Shown: positions 50,300 through 63,583, numbered from the stretch's first letter. The stretch: 64,000 nt of DNA from Microbacterium sp. SORGH_AS_0862 (GCF_030818795.1 NZ_JAUTAY010000001.1:3162001-3226000), one strand, 5' to 3'. Made by a program: numbers and translations. The notes: generated by a model not told the origin, from the sequence alone.

Positions 50300-52384
50300 C
50301 TATTCGGCGCGGAAGAGATGCATCGAGGTCGGGGGAGTCGGAACGACGTCGCCGGGTGCCAGGACGGGTGCCTCCAGCGAGGGCGACTCCTCCGCGCTGG
50401 ACCAGAGCGAAACGTAGCGGCTGACTCCGTCGATGACCGGAAGGCGCACATCCACCGGGGTCTCGTTGCCGTGCACGATGAGCAGGATGCGGTTGAACTC
50501 TTCGAACTCGGGGGTCGACGCCGCGACGTACTGGAGCGTGCGGTGCGCGGGATCGTTCCATCGCTCGCCCGACATGGTCTCGCCGCGCTCGTCGTACCAC
50601 TCCATGACGGACGCGGACGGCGTCTCCTCGTCGAGGCGTGCGAAGCGGATGGGGCGGAGCGCCGGATTCTCCGCGCGCAGCTCGATCAGACGCCGTACGT
50701 GCGAGAAGAGGTCCCGCTGCCAGGGGCGATGCTCCCACGACAGCCAGGTGAGGGCCGAGTCGTGGCAGTACGCGTTGTTGTTGCCGCGCTGGGTCCGGCC
50801 GAACTCGTCACCGGCGGTGATCATCGGGACCCCCGCCGAAAGCAGGAGCGTGCCCATGAGATTGCGCATCGCCTTTCGGCGGGTGGCGAGGATCCGCTCG
50901 TCGTCGGTCGCGCCCTCCGCGCCGTGGTTGAAGGACCGGTTCGTGTCGGCGCCGTCGCGGTTGTGCTCGCCGTTGCCGAGATTGTGCTTGACGTCGTAGG
51001 AGACGAGGTCGTTGAGGGTGAAGCCGTCGTGAGCGGTGACGAAGTTGATGGACGCCAGCGGACCCCGCTCGGCACTGAACGTGTTCGAGGAGCCCGCGAG
51101 CCGTGTGGCGAATCCGCCGATGCCCACCGGTGCCGTGGAGGCGCGGCGCGCATAGTCGACGTCCGAGAGCCAGAAGTTGCGCACGCGGTCGCGGTAACGG
51201 TCGTTCCACTCGTGCCAGCCGTCGCCGAAGTTCCCCGTCTGCCATCCGCCCATGCCCACGTCCCACGGCTCGGCGATCTTCTTCGTGTCGGCGAGCTCCG
51301 GGTCGTCGGCGATCGCCCGCAGCAGCGGATGCTCCGGCGTGAAGCGATGCTGATCGTCGCGTCCGAGAGTGGTGGCGAGATCGAACCGGAACCCGTCGAT
51401 CTGCACGTCGCGCGCCCAGTAGCGCAGGGAGTCCAGGACGAGACGCGCACCCGCATCCGTCGCCGTGTTCACGGAGTTCCCGCATCCGGTGACGTCGATG
51501 TACGTTCCGTCCTCCTGCTGCCGGTAGTAGGCGCGGTTGTCGAGACCTCGCAGGCTCGAGCGCGGCCCGCCGATGCCCTCCTCCGCGGTGTGGTTGTAGA
51601 CCACGTCGAGGACGACCTCGAGACCGGCTTGGTGCAGGAGCTTCACCATCCCCTTCACCTCGCGAAGAACCGCATCTGGTCCCTCGCGGCGCGCCTGGTC
51701 GGTCGCGTAGGCGGCGTGCGGTGCGAAGAAGCCGAGGGTGTTGTACCCCCAGTAGTTGTCGAGTCCCAGCTGCAGCAGGCGGGGCTCGGAGGCGAACGCA
51801 TGGATGGGCAGCAGCTCGATCGTCGTGACGCCCAGGTCGAGGAAGTACTCGATCATGGCGGGATGCGCGAGCCCCGCGTAGGTGCCGTGCAGCGCTGCGG
51901 GGACACCCGGATGCCGCTTGGTCATCCCCTTGACGTGCGCCTCGTAGACGATCGTTCGATCCAGCGGGACGGCCGGCTTTCGCACCTCGCCCCAGTCGAA
52001 ACCGCGATCGACGACGACCGAACGCCAGTCGCCGAAGCCGCTGCTGACGATCCCGCGGCCGTACGGGTCGAGGAGCAGCGTCTGCGGATTGAAGATGTTG
52101 CCGGCCCCGAACGGCCCCGCGGCCCGCAACGCGTAGCGTGCGCCGGCGACCAGGAGCTCGGAGGTGATCTCCCAGACTCCTCTCTCGCGACGCTGCATCG
52201 GCAGGATCGCCGTCGCCCAGTCGAGATCGTCGGCGTCGAAGATCACCACATCGAGAGAGTCGGCCGCCTGCGAGAAGACGCGCAGGGTGCCGCCGTCGTC
52301 GTGCAGACGCACGCCGAGGTCGTCGAGAGCGGGGTCGAGGACCTGCGAGAGCGCGGGAGCTGAGGTCGTTGTCGGGCTGACCAT
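50300..52384 (-). CDS. glgX: glycogen debranching enzyme GlgX (isoamylase type)
   Basis: GH13 enzyme that hydrolyses alpha-1,6 branches. The 694-aa protein has the N-terminal CBM48-like domain, TVYEAHVKGMT-like IVYEAHVKGMTKRHP, LLPIHAFASEP, VLDVVYNHTAEEG, the nucleophile Asp in GFRFDLATTLGRD, KIAEPWDVG with the acid Glu, and FVTAHDGFTLNDL. ATG 52384 was chosen because TAGGGT lies 7 nt upstream and an earlier in-frame start would read through the promoter. It precedes glgE by 61 nt. Confidence 0.95.
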   Translation of the reverse strand: MVSPTTTSAPALSQVLDPALDDLGVRLHDDGGTLRVFSQAADSLDVVIFDADDLDWATAILPMQRRERGVWEITSELLVAGARYALRAAGPFGAGNIFNPQTLLLDPYGRGIVSSGFGDWRSVVVDRGFDWGEVRKPAVPLDRTIVYEAHVKGMTKRHPGVPAALHGTYAGLAHPAMIEYFLDLGVTTIELLPIHAFASEPRLLQLGLDNYWGYNTLGFFAPHAAYATDQARREGPDAVLREVKGMVKLLHQAGLEVVLDVVYNHTAEEGIGGPRSSLRGLDNRAYYRQQEDGTYIDVTGCGNSVNTATDAGARLVLDSLRYWARDVQIDGFRFDLATTLGRDDQHRFTPEHPLLRAIADDPELADTKKIAEPWDVGMGGWQTGNFGDGWHEWNDRYRDRVRNFWLSDVDYARRASTAPVGIGGFATRLAGSSNTFSAERGPLASINFVTAHDGFTLNDLVSYDVKHNLGNGEHNRDGADTNRSFNHGAEGATDDERILATRRKAMRNLMGTLLLSAGVPMITAGDEFGRTQRGNNNAYCHDSALTWLSWEHRPWQRDLFSHVRRLIELRAENPALRPIRFARLDEETPSASVMEWYDERGETMSGERWNDPAHRTLQYVAASTPEFEEFNRILLIVHGNETPVDVRLPVIDGVSRYVSLWSSAEESPSLEAPVLAPGDVVPTPPTSMHLFRAE

Positions 52385-52391
52385 GCCCACA

Positions 52392-52397
52392 ACCCTA
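52392..52397 (-). promoter_or_regulatory. -10 hexamer TAGGGT, near-leaderless, glgX-glgE-glgB
   Basis: On the reverse strand TAGGGT is followed by 7 nt and ATG 52384. It may drive the whole glucan operon. Confidence 0.5.
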
Positions 52398-52457
52398 GCC
52401 ATCCGCGCATGACGAACTGATGACGCCCGGTGACCTTGCGCGTGCGACAGTGGACGG

Positions 52458-53642
52458 GTGCACATCTATCTGGACCATGCGGCGTCGAGTCCGTTGCGTC
52501 CTGAGGCGCGAGAGGCCTGGCTCGACGCGGCGGCGACGACGGGAAACGCCTCTTCCGTGCACGGCGGCGGACAGGCGGCGCGCCGGGTGCTTGAGGACGC
52601 ACGAGAACGGCTCGCCGCGGTCGTCGGCGCGGATCCCATCGAGGTCGTGTTCACCTCCGGCGGCACCGAGTCCGTGAATCTCGCGGTCAAGGGTCTGTGG
52701 GCGACCCGTGCCGACGGTGCGGAGGCGGTGGTGCTCCCGGACGGGGAGCACCACGCGACGATCGACTCGGTCGCGGCCCTCGTCGACGCACAGCATGCCG
52801 AGGTGAGACCCGTGCGGCTGAGCCCGCTCGGCGAGGTCGACCTCGAGGGCTTCGCGTCGGCCCTCGGTGGTGCCGCGTTCGCCACGGCGCTGGTCGCCAA
52901 CAACGAGGTCGGCACCCTCTCCGATGCGGCGGGGCTCGCAGCGCGCGCCGCATCCGCCCTGGTGCCGCTGCACCTGGACGCCGTGGCCGCGTTCGGCCAG
53001 GTTCCCGTGGACTTCCGACGGTGGCGAGGTGATGTTCCGGCGGGCGTGGGTCTGGTGGCGTTGAGCCTGTCGGCGCACAAGGTCGGCGGTCCGGTGGGCA
53101 CGGGTGCTCTCGTCAGCGCTCGGTCCGCGCGGATCGGTGCGCAGATGCACGGGGGCGCACAGCAGCGGGGACTGCGGGCCGGAACACAGGACATCGCGGG
53201 TGCCGCGGCCTTCGCCGTGGCGGCGGAACTCGCCGCGGCCGAGCGGGATGCGGAGGCCGTGCGTCTCGCTGAGCTGCGGGACCGGCTGGTGAGCCGGGCA
53301 CGCGCGCTCGTGCCGGGACTCGAGCTGCTCGGCGACCCCGTGCGCCGCATCCCCGGCAATGCGCATCTGCTCGTGCCCGGTGCGTTGGGGGAGACACTCT
53401 TGTTCCTGCTCGACACCCGCGGAATCTCGGTCTCGACGGGGTCTGCGTGTCAAGCGGGGATCGCAGAGCCCTCGCACGTCGTGCGCGCACTCGGGCGTGA
53501 CGAGGAGGCGGCGCGTTCCGTGCTGCGGATCACCCTGGGTCGTACGACGACCCCGGACGACGTCGACGCTTTCCTCGAGGCTCTGCCCTGGGCCGCCGAG
53601 CGTGCGCGTGCTGCCGGAGCTCGTACCGTCTCGTCCTCGTAG
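52458..53642 (+). CDS. cysteine desulfurase, IscS/NifS family
   Basis: PLP enzyme that releases sulfur from cysteine. The 394-aa protein has the N-terminal YLDHAASSPLRPEA, GGTESVNLAVKGL, HHATIDS, the PLP lysine K208 in LSAHKVGGPVGTG, and the active cysteine C331 in STGSACQAGIAEPSHV. Directly upstream of mnmA, it is the probable sulfur donor for tRNA 2-thiouridine. The start is GTG with a weak hexamer (GACAGT) 6 nt upstream. Confidence 0.94.
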   Translation: MHIYLDHAASSPLRPEAREAWLDAAATTGNASSVHGGGQAARRVLEDARERLAAVVGADPIEVVFTSGGTESVNLAVKGLWATRADGAEAVVLPDGEHHATIDSVAALVDAQHAEVRPVRLSPLGEVDLEGFASALGGAAFATALVANNEVGTLSDAAGLAARAASALVPLHLDAVAAFGQVPVDFRRWRGDVPAGVGLVALSLSAHKVGGPVGTGALVSARSARIGAQMHGGAQQRGLRAGTQDIAGAAAFAVAAELAAAERDAEAVRLAELRDRLVSRARALVPGLELLGDPVRRIPGNAHLLVPGALGETLLFLLDTRGISVSTGSACQAGIAEPSHVVRALGRDEEAARSVLRITLGRTTTPDDVDAFLEALPWAAERARAAGARTVSSS

Positions 53643-53645
53643 ACT
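53640..53645 (+). promoter_or_regulatory. -10 hexamer TAGACT overlapping the desulfurase stop; leaderless mnmA
   Basis: The hexamer begins with the TAG stop of the desulfurase gene. ATG 53652 is exactly 6 nt downstream, while ATG 53649 is only 3 nt away. The spacing therefore selects 53652 as the mnmA start. Confidence 0.55.
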
Positions 53646-53651
53646 GGCATG

Positions 53652-54761
53652 ATGCGGATTCTGGCGGCGATGAGCGGCGGCGTCGATTCGGCCGTTGCTG
53701 CGGCGCGCGCCGTCGACGCCGGACACGAGGTGGTGGGAGTCCACCTCGCCCTGTCCCGTGCGGGTGGCACGCTGCGCACCGGCAGCCGCGGCTGCTGCAC
53801 GATCGAGGACGCCATGGACGCGCGTCGCGCGGCGGACAAGCTCGGCATCCCCTTCTACGTCTGGGACTTCTCGGAGCGCTTCCGCGACGACGTGATCGAC
53901 GACTTCGTCTCGGAGTATCGGGCCGGGCGCACGCCGAACCCGTGCATGCGCTGCAACGAACTGATCAAATTCGCGGCGTTGCTCGAGCGCGCTCTCGAGC
54001 TGGGCTTCGACGCGGTCTGCACCGGGCACTATGCGCTGCTCGTCGACGGGCCGGACGGCCGGGAGCTGCACCGGGCGAGCGACCAGGCCAAGGACCAGTC
54101 GTACGTGCTCGGCGTCCTCACGGCCGAGCAGCTCGCGCACACCTATTTCCCGTTGGGCGACACCCCGTCGAAGGCCCTGGTGCGTGCGGAGGCGGCCGAG
54201 CGGGGCCTCACCGTCGCCCAGAAGCCCGACAGTCACGACATCTGCTTCATCCCCGACGGCGACACGCGGGGCTGGCTCGCCGAGCGCGTGGGTGCAGAGC
54301 AGGGTGACATCCTCGATCGCGAGGGTGCCGTCGTCGGGCGCCATGACGGGGCCCATGCGTTCACCGTGGGACAGCGGCGCGGGCTGCAGCTCGGTGTTCC
54401 CGCATCCGACGGCAAACCGCGTTTCGTGCTCGAAGTGCGTCCGGTGAGCAACACCGTCGTGGTGGGGCCGAAGGAGGCGCTGGCGACGGCAGAGATCGCC
54501 GGCGCGCGCTTCAGCTGGGCGGGCTCGGCTCCGACCGAGGCCGCATTCTCCTGCGAGGTGCAGATCCGTGCCCACGCCGATCCGGTGCCCGCTCATGCCG
54601 AGGTCACCGACGAGGGTGTCGTGGTGCGTCCGGTGGAGCCGTTCGACGGTGTCGCACCCGGACAGACGGCCGTGCTCTATCTCGGCACGCGTGTGCTTGG
54701 CCAGTTCACCGTCGACCGCACGGTTTCGGCGGTGCCGGTCGACTCCGTCGCCGCATCCTAG
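53652..54761 (+). CDS. mnmA: tRNA-specific 2-thiouridylase
   Basis: Thiolates U34 of Lys, Glu and Gln tRNAs. The 369-aa protein has the ATP-PPase loop [26 protein letters not shown] with the first catalytic Cys, SQA-like [13 protein letters not shown], the second Cys in [10 protein letters not shown], and a C-terminal beta-barrel domain ([10 protein letters not shown]). Start as explained at the -10 entry. The desulfurase upstream likely supplies sulfur. Confidence 0.95.
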   Translation: MRILAAMSGGVDSAVAAARAVDAGHEVVGVHLALSRAGGTLRTGSRGCCTIEDAMDARRAADKLGIPFYVWDFSERFRDDVIDDFVSEYRAGRTPNPCMRCNELIKFAALLERALELGFDAVCTGHYALLVDGPDGRELHRASDQAKDQSYVLGVLTAEQLAHTYFPLGDTPSKALVRAEAAERGLTVAQKPDSHDICFIPDGDTRGWLAERVGAEQGDILDREGAVVGRHDGAHAFTVGQRRGLQLGVPASDGKPRFVLEVRPVSNTVVVGPKEALATAEIAGARFSWAGSAPTEAAFSCEVQIRAHADPVPAHAEVTDEGVVVRPVEPFDGVAPGQTAVLYLGTRVLGQFTVDRTVSAVPVDSVAAS

Positions 54762-54810
54762 GCGCGAGAGCGGCGCCGCGCACCGATCTGGCGGTGTCGG
54801 AGGGCGGACC

Positions 54811-57159
<2,349 letters not shown>

Positions 57160-57165
57160 GTCCGC

Positions 57166-58863
57166 TCAGCGGGCCGTCTCGGCAAGCAGGTGCTCGCGCA
57201 CCTGCTTGCGCAGCACCTTCCCGATGAGCGACTTCGGCAACTCCTCGACGATGAACAGGCGCCGCGGCACCTTGTACGGCGTCAGGATGCCGCGCGCGTA
57301 GCTGCGGATCGCCTCGGTGTCGACCTCGGCACCGGGGGTGACCACGATGGCGGCGACGACCTCCTCGCCCGCATGCTCGTCGGGGAGGCCGACGACGGCC
57401 ACATCCTCGACCTGCGGATGCTGGCGCAGAACGTTCTCCACCTCGGTCGGTGCGACGTTGAAGCCGCCCGTGATGATCAGCTCCTTGATCCGATCGACGA
57501 TGCGGACGAAGCCCGCCTCGTCGATCGTGACGATGTCGCCCGTGCGGAACCAGTCGTCGACGAAGACCTCCTCCGTGGCCTCCGGCTTGCCGTAGTAGCC
57601 CGAGAAGACCTGCGGTCCGCGCACGAGCAGCTCGCCCGCGGAGCCGGGAGCGACGTCGACCCGGGGGTTCTCAGGGTCGACGACCCGGCATTCGGTGCCG
57701 GGCAGCGGAAGCCCCACGGTCCCGGGCACCCGGTTCTCGGCGACGGGGTTCGCCATCAGGACCGGCGAGCACTCGCTGAGCCCGTAGCCCTCGACCAGGT
57801 AGCCCCCCGTCGCCTTCTCGAACGGCACGACGAGTTCGTGCGGCAGCGCCATGGCGCCGGAGATGGCGATCCGCGTTCCCGCGAGCGAGATGCCCTTCGC
57901 CTGCGCCGCTTGCAGGAGCCGGTCGGCGATCGGCGGCACGAGCGGCAGGAAGGTCGCGGGGTGCTTCTTGGTCACAGTGAGGACCATGTCGGGGTCGAAG
58001 CGCGGGAACAGCACGAGCCGCGCGCCCATCGACATGGCGAAGGTGAGACAGAGGGTCAGGCCGTAGGCGTGGAACATCGGCAGGACGGCGTAGACGACGC
58101 ATCCCTCGCCGCGATGGATGGAGGGCACCCATGCCCTCGACTGCGCCGCGTTGGCGAGCAGGTTCCGGTGCGTGAGCTTGGCGCCCTTGGGGGTGCCGGT
58201 GGTGCCGCTCGTGTACTGGATGATGGCGAGGTCGTCGGCCGCCGGCGCGGGATGCGAGGCCGGAAGCGGTTCGCTGCGCAGCAGCTGGTCCCAGTCGACA
58301 CCGCCGCGGACCTTCGCGTGGAGCGCCGCACGGGACTCGCGGGCCTTGGCGATGGGCAGGCGGAGTGCGGCCCGGGTCGTGAAGGGCATCGCGCGCGTCA
58401 GATCCACCGTGACGAGTGTCGAGACGCGGACGTCCTTCGGGAAGGCCTGCACGGTGGCCGCCACCTTGCTCCAGACGATGGCGTGCTTGGCGCCATGGTC
58501 CTCGAACTGCTTGCGCAGCTCGCGCGCCGTGTAGAGCGGATTGTGCTCGACGACGACGGCGCCGAGGCGCAGGACGGCATAGAAGGCGACGATGTGCTGG
58601 GGGCAGTTGGGCAGGACGATCGCGACGGGATCGCCCCGGCGGACGCCTTGTGCGTGGAGTCCGGCCGCCGCGCGGGAGATGGCTCGGTCGAGCTCCCGGT
58701 AGGTGGTCTCGCGCCCGAAGAACTGCAGTGCGACCGCATCCGGATACTCCCGTGCCGAGGCCTGCACGATATCCACGAGGGAGCCGGATACCGGTTCGAG
58801 GTCGTCGGGCACTCCGTCGGCGTAGCTGCGGACCCAGGGACGGGGAGGATCGAAGGTCGTCAC
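57166..58863 (-). CDS. long-chain fatty acid--CoA ligase (AMP-binding)
   Basis: Activates carboxylic acids, probably fatty acids, as CoA thioesters. The 565-aa protein shows the A3 motif [29 protein letters not shown] (A5), [15 protein letters not shown] (A7), [13 protein letters not shown] (A8) and the C-terminal Lys in [12 protein letters not shown] (A10). Chain-length preference cannot be read. The GTG at 58863 has TAGGCT 7 nt upstream. Confidence 0.92.
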   Translation of the reverse strand: MTTFDPPRPWVRSYADGVPDDLEPVSGSLVDIVQASAREYPDAVALQFFGRETTYRELDRAISRAAAGLHAQGVRRGDPVAIVLPNCPQHIVAFYAVLRLGAVVVEHNPLYTARELRKQFEDHGAKHAIVWSKVAATVQAFPKDVRVSTLVTVDLTRAMPFTTRAALRLPIAKARESRAALHAKVRGGVDWDQLLRSEPLPASHPAPAADDLAIIQYTSGTTGTPKGAKLTHRNLLANAAQSRAWVPSIHRGEGCVVYAVLPMFHAYGLTLCLTFAMSMGARLVLFPRFDPDMVLTVTKKHPATFLPLVPPIADRLLQAAQAKGISLAGTRIAISGAMALPHELVVPFEKATGGYLVEGYGLSECSPVLMANPVAENRVPGTVGLPLPGTECRVVDPENPRVDVAPGSAGELLVRGPQVFSGYYGKPEATEEVFVDDWFRTGDIVTIDEAGFVRIVDRIKELIITGGFNVAPTEVENVLRQHPQVEDVAVVGLPDEHAGEEVVAAIVVTPGAEVDTEAIRSYARGILTPYKVPRRLFIVEELPKSLIGKVLRKQVREHLLAETAR

Positions 58864-58870
58864 CCGGCAC

Positions 58871-58876
58871 AGCCTA
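58871..58876 (-). promoter_or_regulatory. -10 hexamer TAGGCT, near-leaderless, acyl-CoA ligase
   Basis: On the reverse strand TAGGCT is followed by 7 nt and GTG 58863. It is divergent from the gatC promoter at 58907. Confidence 0.5.
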
Positions 58877-58906
58877 CGGGCGCCCGGGGTCCGGGCGGGG
58901 CCGAAC

Positions 58907-58912
58907 TAGACT
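58907..58912 (+). promoter_or_regulatory. -10 hexamer TAGACT, leaderless geometry, gatCAB
   Basis: TAGACT followed by GTCGGG and GTG 58919. Confidence 0.6.
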
Positions 58913-58918
58913 GTCGGG

Positions 58919-59218
58919 GTGTCGGAAATCACCCCAGATCTCGTGCGCCATCTCGGCGTCCTCGCCCGGATCCAATTGAGCGACGAGGAGGTCGGGCGCC
59001 TCACCGGTCAGCTCGACGCGATCGTCGACAACATCGCGAAGGTGTCGGAGGTCGCGACCCCCGATGTCGTCGCGACGAGCCACCCGATCCCGCTGCAGAA
59101 CGTCTTCCGCGACGACGAGCACAGCGAGGCGCTGTCTCTCGCCGAGGTTCTGCAGAACGCGCCGGATGCGGCGGAGGACCGCTTCCGCGTGACGGCGATC
59201 CTGGGGGAGGAGCAGTGA
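58919..59218 (+). CDS. gatC: Asp-tRNA(Asn)/Glu-tRNA(Gln) amidotransferase subunit C
   Basis: Small scaffold subunit of GatCAB, which converts misacylated Glu-tRNA(Gln) and Asp-tRNA(Asn). The 99-aa protein begins [23 protein letters not shown] in family style and has [14 protein letters not shown]. Its stop overlaps the gatA GTG (GTGA). Its presence implies the organism lacks GlnRS, AsnRS or both. Confidence 0.95.
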   Translation: MSEITPDLVRHLGVLARIQLSDEEVGRLTGQLDAIVDNIAKVSEVATPDVVATSHPIPLQNVFRDDEHSEALSLAEVLQNAPDAAEDRFRVTAILGEEQ

Positions 59219-60729
59219 GCGACATCATCCGTCTCAGCGCGGCGGATCTCGCCGCCAAGCTCGCCGCGGGCGAGGTGTCCAGCGTCGAGGCGACCCAGGC
59301 GCATCTCGATCGCATCGCCTCGGTGGATGGTGATGTCCACGCGTTCCTGCACGTCAACCAGGGCGCGCTGGCCGCGGCCGCGGAGATCGACGGCCGCCGC
59401 GCGAGCGGCGAGGTGCTGGGCGAGCTGGCAGGCGTGCCGCTGGCCATCAAAGACGTCCTCGTCACGACCGACATGCCCTCCACGAGCGGGTCAAAGATCC
59501 TCGAGGGCTACATGTCGCCCTACGACGCGACGGTCGTCGCGCGGGCCCGGGCCGCCGGCCTCGTGCCCCTGGGCAAGACCAACATGGACGAGTTCGCGAT
59601 GGGCTCATCCACCGAGCACTCCGCGTACGGCCCCACCCGCAACCCGTGGGACCTCGATCGCATCCCGGGAGGCTCCGGCGGCGGCTCGGCGGCCGCCGTC
59701 GCCGCCTTCGAAGCGCCGCTGGCGCTCGGCTCTGACACCGGCGGTTCCATCCGTCAGCCCGCGCACGTGACGGGCACGGTCGGCGTGAAGCCGACCTACG
59801 GCGGTGTCAGCCGCTACGGTGCGATCGCACTCGCCTCGAGCCTCGACCAGGTCGGGCCTGTCACGCGAACGGTTCTCGACTCCGCTCTGCTGCACGACGT
59901 GATCGCCGGTCACGACCCTCACGACTCCACGTCGCTCACCGACGCCTGGCCGTCGTTCGCGGCTGCGGCGCGTGAAGGTGCCATGGGCGAGAGCCTCAAG
60001 GGCCTGAAGGTCGGCGTCATCCGTGAACTCGACGACCGCGGCTTCCAGCAGGGAGTGTCGGACTCGTTCCGCGCGGCTCTCGCGGCCATGGAGGCGCAGG
60101 GCGCGGAGATCGTCGAGGTCAGTGCCCCCCACTTCGAGTACGGTGTCGCGGCCTACTACCTCATCCTGCCCGCCGAGGCGTCGAGCAACCTCGCGAAGTT
60201 CGACTCCGTCCGTTTCGGGATGCGGGTGAGCCCGCACACCGCAGCCACGGTCGAGGACGTGATGGCCGCCACCCGGGAAGCCGGCTTCGGCGACGAGGTG
60301 AAGCGTCGCATCATCCTCGGCACGTACGCTCTCTCCGCGGGCTACTACGACGCCTACTACGGCAGCGCCCAGAAGGTGCGCACCCTGATCCAGCGCGACT
60401 TCGACGAGGCGTTCGCGAAGGTCGACGTCATCGCGACGCCTACCGCGCCCACGACGGCGTTCCGCCTGGGCGAGAAGATCGACGACCCGCTGCAGATGTA
60501 CCTGAACGACGTGACCACCATCCCGGCGAACCTGGCCGGTGTGCCGGGGATATCCGTGCCGTCGGGCGTCGCGGCCGAGGACGGCCTGCCGGTCGGCATC
60601 CAGTTCCTCGCGCCCGCGCGTGAGGATGCGCGCCTGTACCGCGTGGGGGCGGCGCTCGAGGCGCTGCTCGTCGATTCGTGGGGCGGGCCGCTGCTCGATC
60701 GCGCCCCCGTGCTGGGAGGGACCCGCTGA
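59215..60729 (+). CDS. gatA: amidotransferase subunit A (glutaminase)
   Basis: Releases ammonia from glutamine for GatB. The 504-aa protein has the Ser-cisSer-Lys set of the amidase family: Lys in [10 protein letters not shown], the cis-Ser in [14 protein letters not shown], and the nucleophile Ser in [13 protein letters not shown]. The GTG at 59215 follows GGGGGAGG within the gatC end. Its TGA overlaps the gatB ATG by one base. Confidence 0.97.
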   Translation: MSDIIRLSAADLAAKLAAGEVSSVEATQAHLDRIASVDGDVHAFLHVNQGALAAAAEIDGRRASGEVLGELAGVPLAIKDVLVTTDMPSTSGSKILEGYMSPYDATVVARARAAGLVPLGKTNMDEFAMGSSTEHSAYGPTRNPWDLDRIPGGSGGGSAAAVAAFEAPLALGSDTGGSIRQPAHVTGTVGVKPTYGGVSRYGAIALASSLDQVGPVTRTVLDSALLHDVIAGHDPHDSTSLTDAWPSFAAAAREGAMGESLKGLKVGVIRELDDRGFQQGVSDSFRAALAAMEAQGAEIVEVSAPHFEYGVAAYYLILPAEASSNLAKFDSVRFGMRVSPHTAATVEDVMAATREAGFGDEVKRRIILGTYALSAGYYDAYYGSAQKVRTLIQRDFDEAFAKVDVIATPTAPTTAFRLGEKIDDPLQMYLNDVTTIPANLAGVPGISVPSGVAAEDGLPVGIQFLAPAREDARLYRVGAALEALLVDSWGGPLLDRAPVLGGTR

Positions 60730-62243
60730 TGGCCAAGGACAAACTGATGGACTTCGACGAGGCTCTCGAGCTGTTCGAGCCCGTGCTCGGGTTCGAGGTC
60801 CACGTGGAGCTCAACACGCACACGAAGATGTTCTCGGCCGCGCCGAACCCCGCGCACCCCGACAACCACCAGGCAGCGCCGAACACGCTCGTCGCGCCCG
60901 TGGACATGGGGCTGCCCGGCGCGCTGCCGGTCGTCAACGCGACGGCGATCCGCTCCTCGATCAGCCTGGGGCTCGCCCTCGGCTGCTCGATCGCGCCGTC
61001 CAGCCGGTTCGCGCGGAAGAACTACTTCTACCCGGATCTCGGCAAGAACTACCAGATCTCGCAGTACGACGAACCGATCGCTTTCGACGGGCAGGTCGAG
61101 ATCGAGCTCGCCGACGGGACGATCGTGACGGTTCCGATCGAGCGTGCCCACATGGAGGAGGACGCAGGCAAGCTCACCCACGTCGGCGGCTCGACCGGTC
61201 GCATCCAGGGCGCCGAGTACTCGCTCGTCGACTACAACCGAGCCGGCGTGCCCCTTGTCGAGATCGTCACGCGACCCATCTTCGGCGCCGAGCGCCGGGC
61301 CCCGGAGATCGCCAAGGCGTACGTCGCGGCCATCCGCGACATCGTCCTCTCTCTGGGTATCTCGGAAGCCCGCCTGGAGCGCGGCAACCTGCGCTGTGAC
61401 GCGAACGTCTCGCTCCGCCCGCGCGGTGCGGAGAAGCTCGGCACGCGCACCGAGACCAAGAACGTCAACTCGATGCGCTCCGTCGAACGTGCCGTGCGCT
61501 ACGAGATCCAGCGTCAGGCGGCCATCCTCGCCGCAGGCGGCACGATCACGCAGGAGACGCGGCACTGGCACGAGGACACGGGGACGACGTCGCCGGGTCG
61601 TCCGAAGTCGGATGCCGACGACTACCGATACTTCCCGGAGCCCGATCTGCTGCCCGTGGTCCCGGCCCCCGAGCTGATCGAGGAGCTGCGCGCTGCGCTT
61701 CCCGAACCGCCGGCGGCTCGCCGTCGTCGGTTGAAGGCCGAGTGGGGTTTCACCGACCTCGAGTTCCAAGACGTCGCCAACGGCGGACTCCTCGTCGAGG
61801 TCGAGGCGACGATCGCCGCGGGTGCGAGCCCTGCCGCCGCGCGCAAATGGTGGACCGGTGAGATCACGCGCGTCGCGAACGCCCAGGAGCGCGAAGCGGC
61901 GGACCTCGTGACCCCCGCCGACGTCGCCGCCCTCCAGGCGCTCGTGGATGCCGGCACGCTGACCGACAAGCTCGCACGTCAAGTCCTCGAGGGCGTCATC
62001 GCCGGCGAAGGCTCGCCGCAGGAGGTCGTGGACGCCCGCGGACTCGCGGTCGTCTCCGACGACGGCGCGCTCATCGCCGCGATCGATGACGCGCTGGCCG
62101 CCCAGCCCGACGTGCTGGCGAAGATCCGCGACGGCAAGGTCCAGGCCGCGGGTGCCGTCATCGGCGCGGTCATGAAGGCGATGAAGGGGCAAGCCGACGC
62201 CGCCCGCGTTCGCGAGCTGGTGCTGGAGCGCGCCGCACAGTGA
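60729..62243 (+). CDS. gatB: amidotransferase subunit B
   Basis: Kinase-amidase subunit that activates and amidates the tRNA-bound Glu or Asp. The 504-aa protein shows [59 protein letters not shown] and the C-terminal YqeY-like helical domain used to bind tRNA. Length equals gatA by coincidence. It ends the gatCAB operon. Confidence 0.97.
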   Translation: MAKDKLMDFDEALELFEPVLGFEVHVELNTHTKMFSAAPNPAHPDNHQAAPNTLVAPVDMGLPGALPVVNATAIRSSISLGLALGCSIAPSSRFARKNYFYPDLGKNYQISQYDEPIAFDGQVEIELADGTIVTVPIERAHMEEDAGKLTHVGGSTGRIQGAEYSLVDYNRAGVPLVEIVTRPIFGAERRAPEIAKAYVAAIRDIVLSLGISEARLERGNLRCDANVSLRPRGAEKLGTRTETKNVNSMRSVERAVRYEIQRQAAILAAGGTITQETRHWHEDTGTTSPGRPKSDADDYRYFPEPDLLPVVPAPELIEELRAALPEPPAARRRRLKAEWGFTDLEFQDVANGGLLVEVEATIAAGASPAAARKWWTGEITRVANAQEREAADLVTPADVAALQALVDAGTLTDKLARQVLEGVIAGEGSPQEVVDARGLAVVSDDGALIAAIDDALAAQPDVLAKIRDGKVQAAGAVIGAVMKAMKGQADAARVRELVLERAAQ

Positions 62244-62294
62244 CCCGGCTCTCCCGCGGGCCGCGATGTCGGCGGTCCGCGGGAGAATGATCGT

Positions 62295-63551
62295 ATGGGA
62301 CGCGGCGACGGATCCGGGCGCATCGTGTCGCCAGCCGATGCCGACGACACCGGCGCGGGCATCCTTCACGTCGACATGGATGCGTTCTATGCGGCCGTCG
62401 CCGTGCTCGACGATCCGTCGTTGGCGGGCAAGCCGCTGATCATCGGATCGCCCGAAGGCCGCAGCGTCGTCTCGAGCGCGTCGTACGAGGCGCGTCGTTA
62501 TGGCGTTCGATCCGCCATGCCGGTCTCCCAGGCCATGCGGCTGTGCCCGTCCGCGGTGATCGTGCCGCCGCGCTTCGACCGTTACACGGCGCTCTCGGCG
62601 CAGGTCATGGACATCTTCCGCGAATTCACCCCGCTGGTCGAACCGTTGTCGATCGACGAGGCGTTCCTGGACGTGCGCGGTTCGCGCCGCCTCTGGGGCA
62701 GCCCGGGGACGATCGCGCGGCTGCTGCGTGCCCGGGTGCTCGAGCACACCGGCCTCGTCTGCAGCGTGGGAGCGGCGGCGACGAAGCACGTCGCGAAGAT
62801 GGCGTCGACGCTCAGCAAGCCCGATGGGTTGCTGATCATCGCGGCCGCCGACACCGCGGCGTTCCTCGCGCCCCGGCCGGTTCGTGCGATGTGGGGCGTG
62901 GGCCCCCGCTCCGCAGAGGTCCTCGAAGCCCGAGGCATCCGCACGATCGGCGACGTCCTGGAGACCCCTAGGTCGGTGCTGGAGAAAGCCCTCGGTGCGG
63001 CGATGGGGGAGCGCGTCTGGCAGCTGGCGCGCGGGGAGGATGCGCGTGAGGTGTCCATCGAGCGAACCGACAAGAGCATCGGCCACGAGGAGACGTTCCA
63101 TGAGGACGTCGACGACGACACGGTGCTCCGTGCCGAAGTGCGACGTCTCGCCGACCGGGTGGGCGCCCGACTTCGAGCGCATGATGTCGAGGCGGCGACG
63201 GTGGCCATCAAGGTGCGTTTCGCGGACTTCCGTACCCTGTCCCGGTCGGTGACCCTGCCCGAGCCGACGGCTGTGGGCCAGCGGATCGGCGACGCCGCGC
63301 TGCGTCTGCTCGCGGGAGTCGACCGCTCGCTGCCCGTCCGGCTCATCGGGGTGCGAGGCGAGAATCTGCGCTCTTCCGGCATGATGGCGACCCTGTGGGA
63401 CGACGACGCCGAGTGGCGACGCGTCGAAGAGGCCCTCGACGACGCATCGAGCCGCTTCGGCCGCGGAGCGGTCACCCGCGCGGCGCTGCTCGGAGCGCCG
63501 CGCGCCGGCGGATCGCTGCCCTCGCACCCTCGTCCACCCCGGTCCGACTGA
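62295..63551 (+). CDS. dinB: DNA polymerase IV
   Basis: Y-family translesion polymerase. The 418-aa protein has the catalytic HVDMDAFYAAVAVLD, SSASYEARRYGVRSAMP, the acidic pair in PLSIDEAFLDV, a helix-hairpin-helix region (GVGPRSAEVLEARGIRTIGD) and the little-finger domain. A beta-clamp-binding motif is not obvious at the C-terminus. A weak hexamer GAGAAT lies 6 nt before the ATG. No LexA box is recognisable. Confidence 0.95.
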   Translation: MGRGDGSGRIVSPADADDTGAGILHVDMDAFYAAVAVLDDPSLAGKPLIIGSPEGRSVVSSASYEARRYGVRSAMPVSQAMRLCPSAVIVPPRFDRYTALSAQVMDIFREFTPLVEPLSIDEAFLDVRGSRRLWGSPGTIARLLRARVLEHTGLVCSVGAAATKHVAKMASTLSKPDGLLIIAAADTAAFLAPRPVRAMWGVGPRSAEVLEARGIRTIGDVLETPRSVLEKALGAAMGERVWQLARGEDAREVSIERTDKSIGHEETFHEDVDDDTVLRAEVRRLADRVGARLRAHDVEAATVAIKVRFADFRTLSRSVTLPEPTAVGQRIGDAALRLLAGVDRSLPVRLIGVRGENLRSSGMMATLWDDDAEWRRVEEALDDASSRFGRGAVTRAALLGAPRAGGSLPSHPRPPRSD

Positions 63552-63583
63552 GTCAAGGCGTAGGCGTCGTGCGTATCTGCCGT

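Noticed and set aside
50204..52363. 719-codon forward frame opposite glgX
   Set aside because: Shadow frame of a clear GH13 gene; no recognisable motif and no start signal.
57190..59214. Long in-frame extension upstream of gatA
   Set aside because: It runs antisense through the acyl-CoA ligase gene. GatA begins at GTG 59215, next to a ribosome-binding site and the gatC stop.
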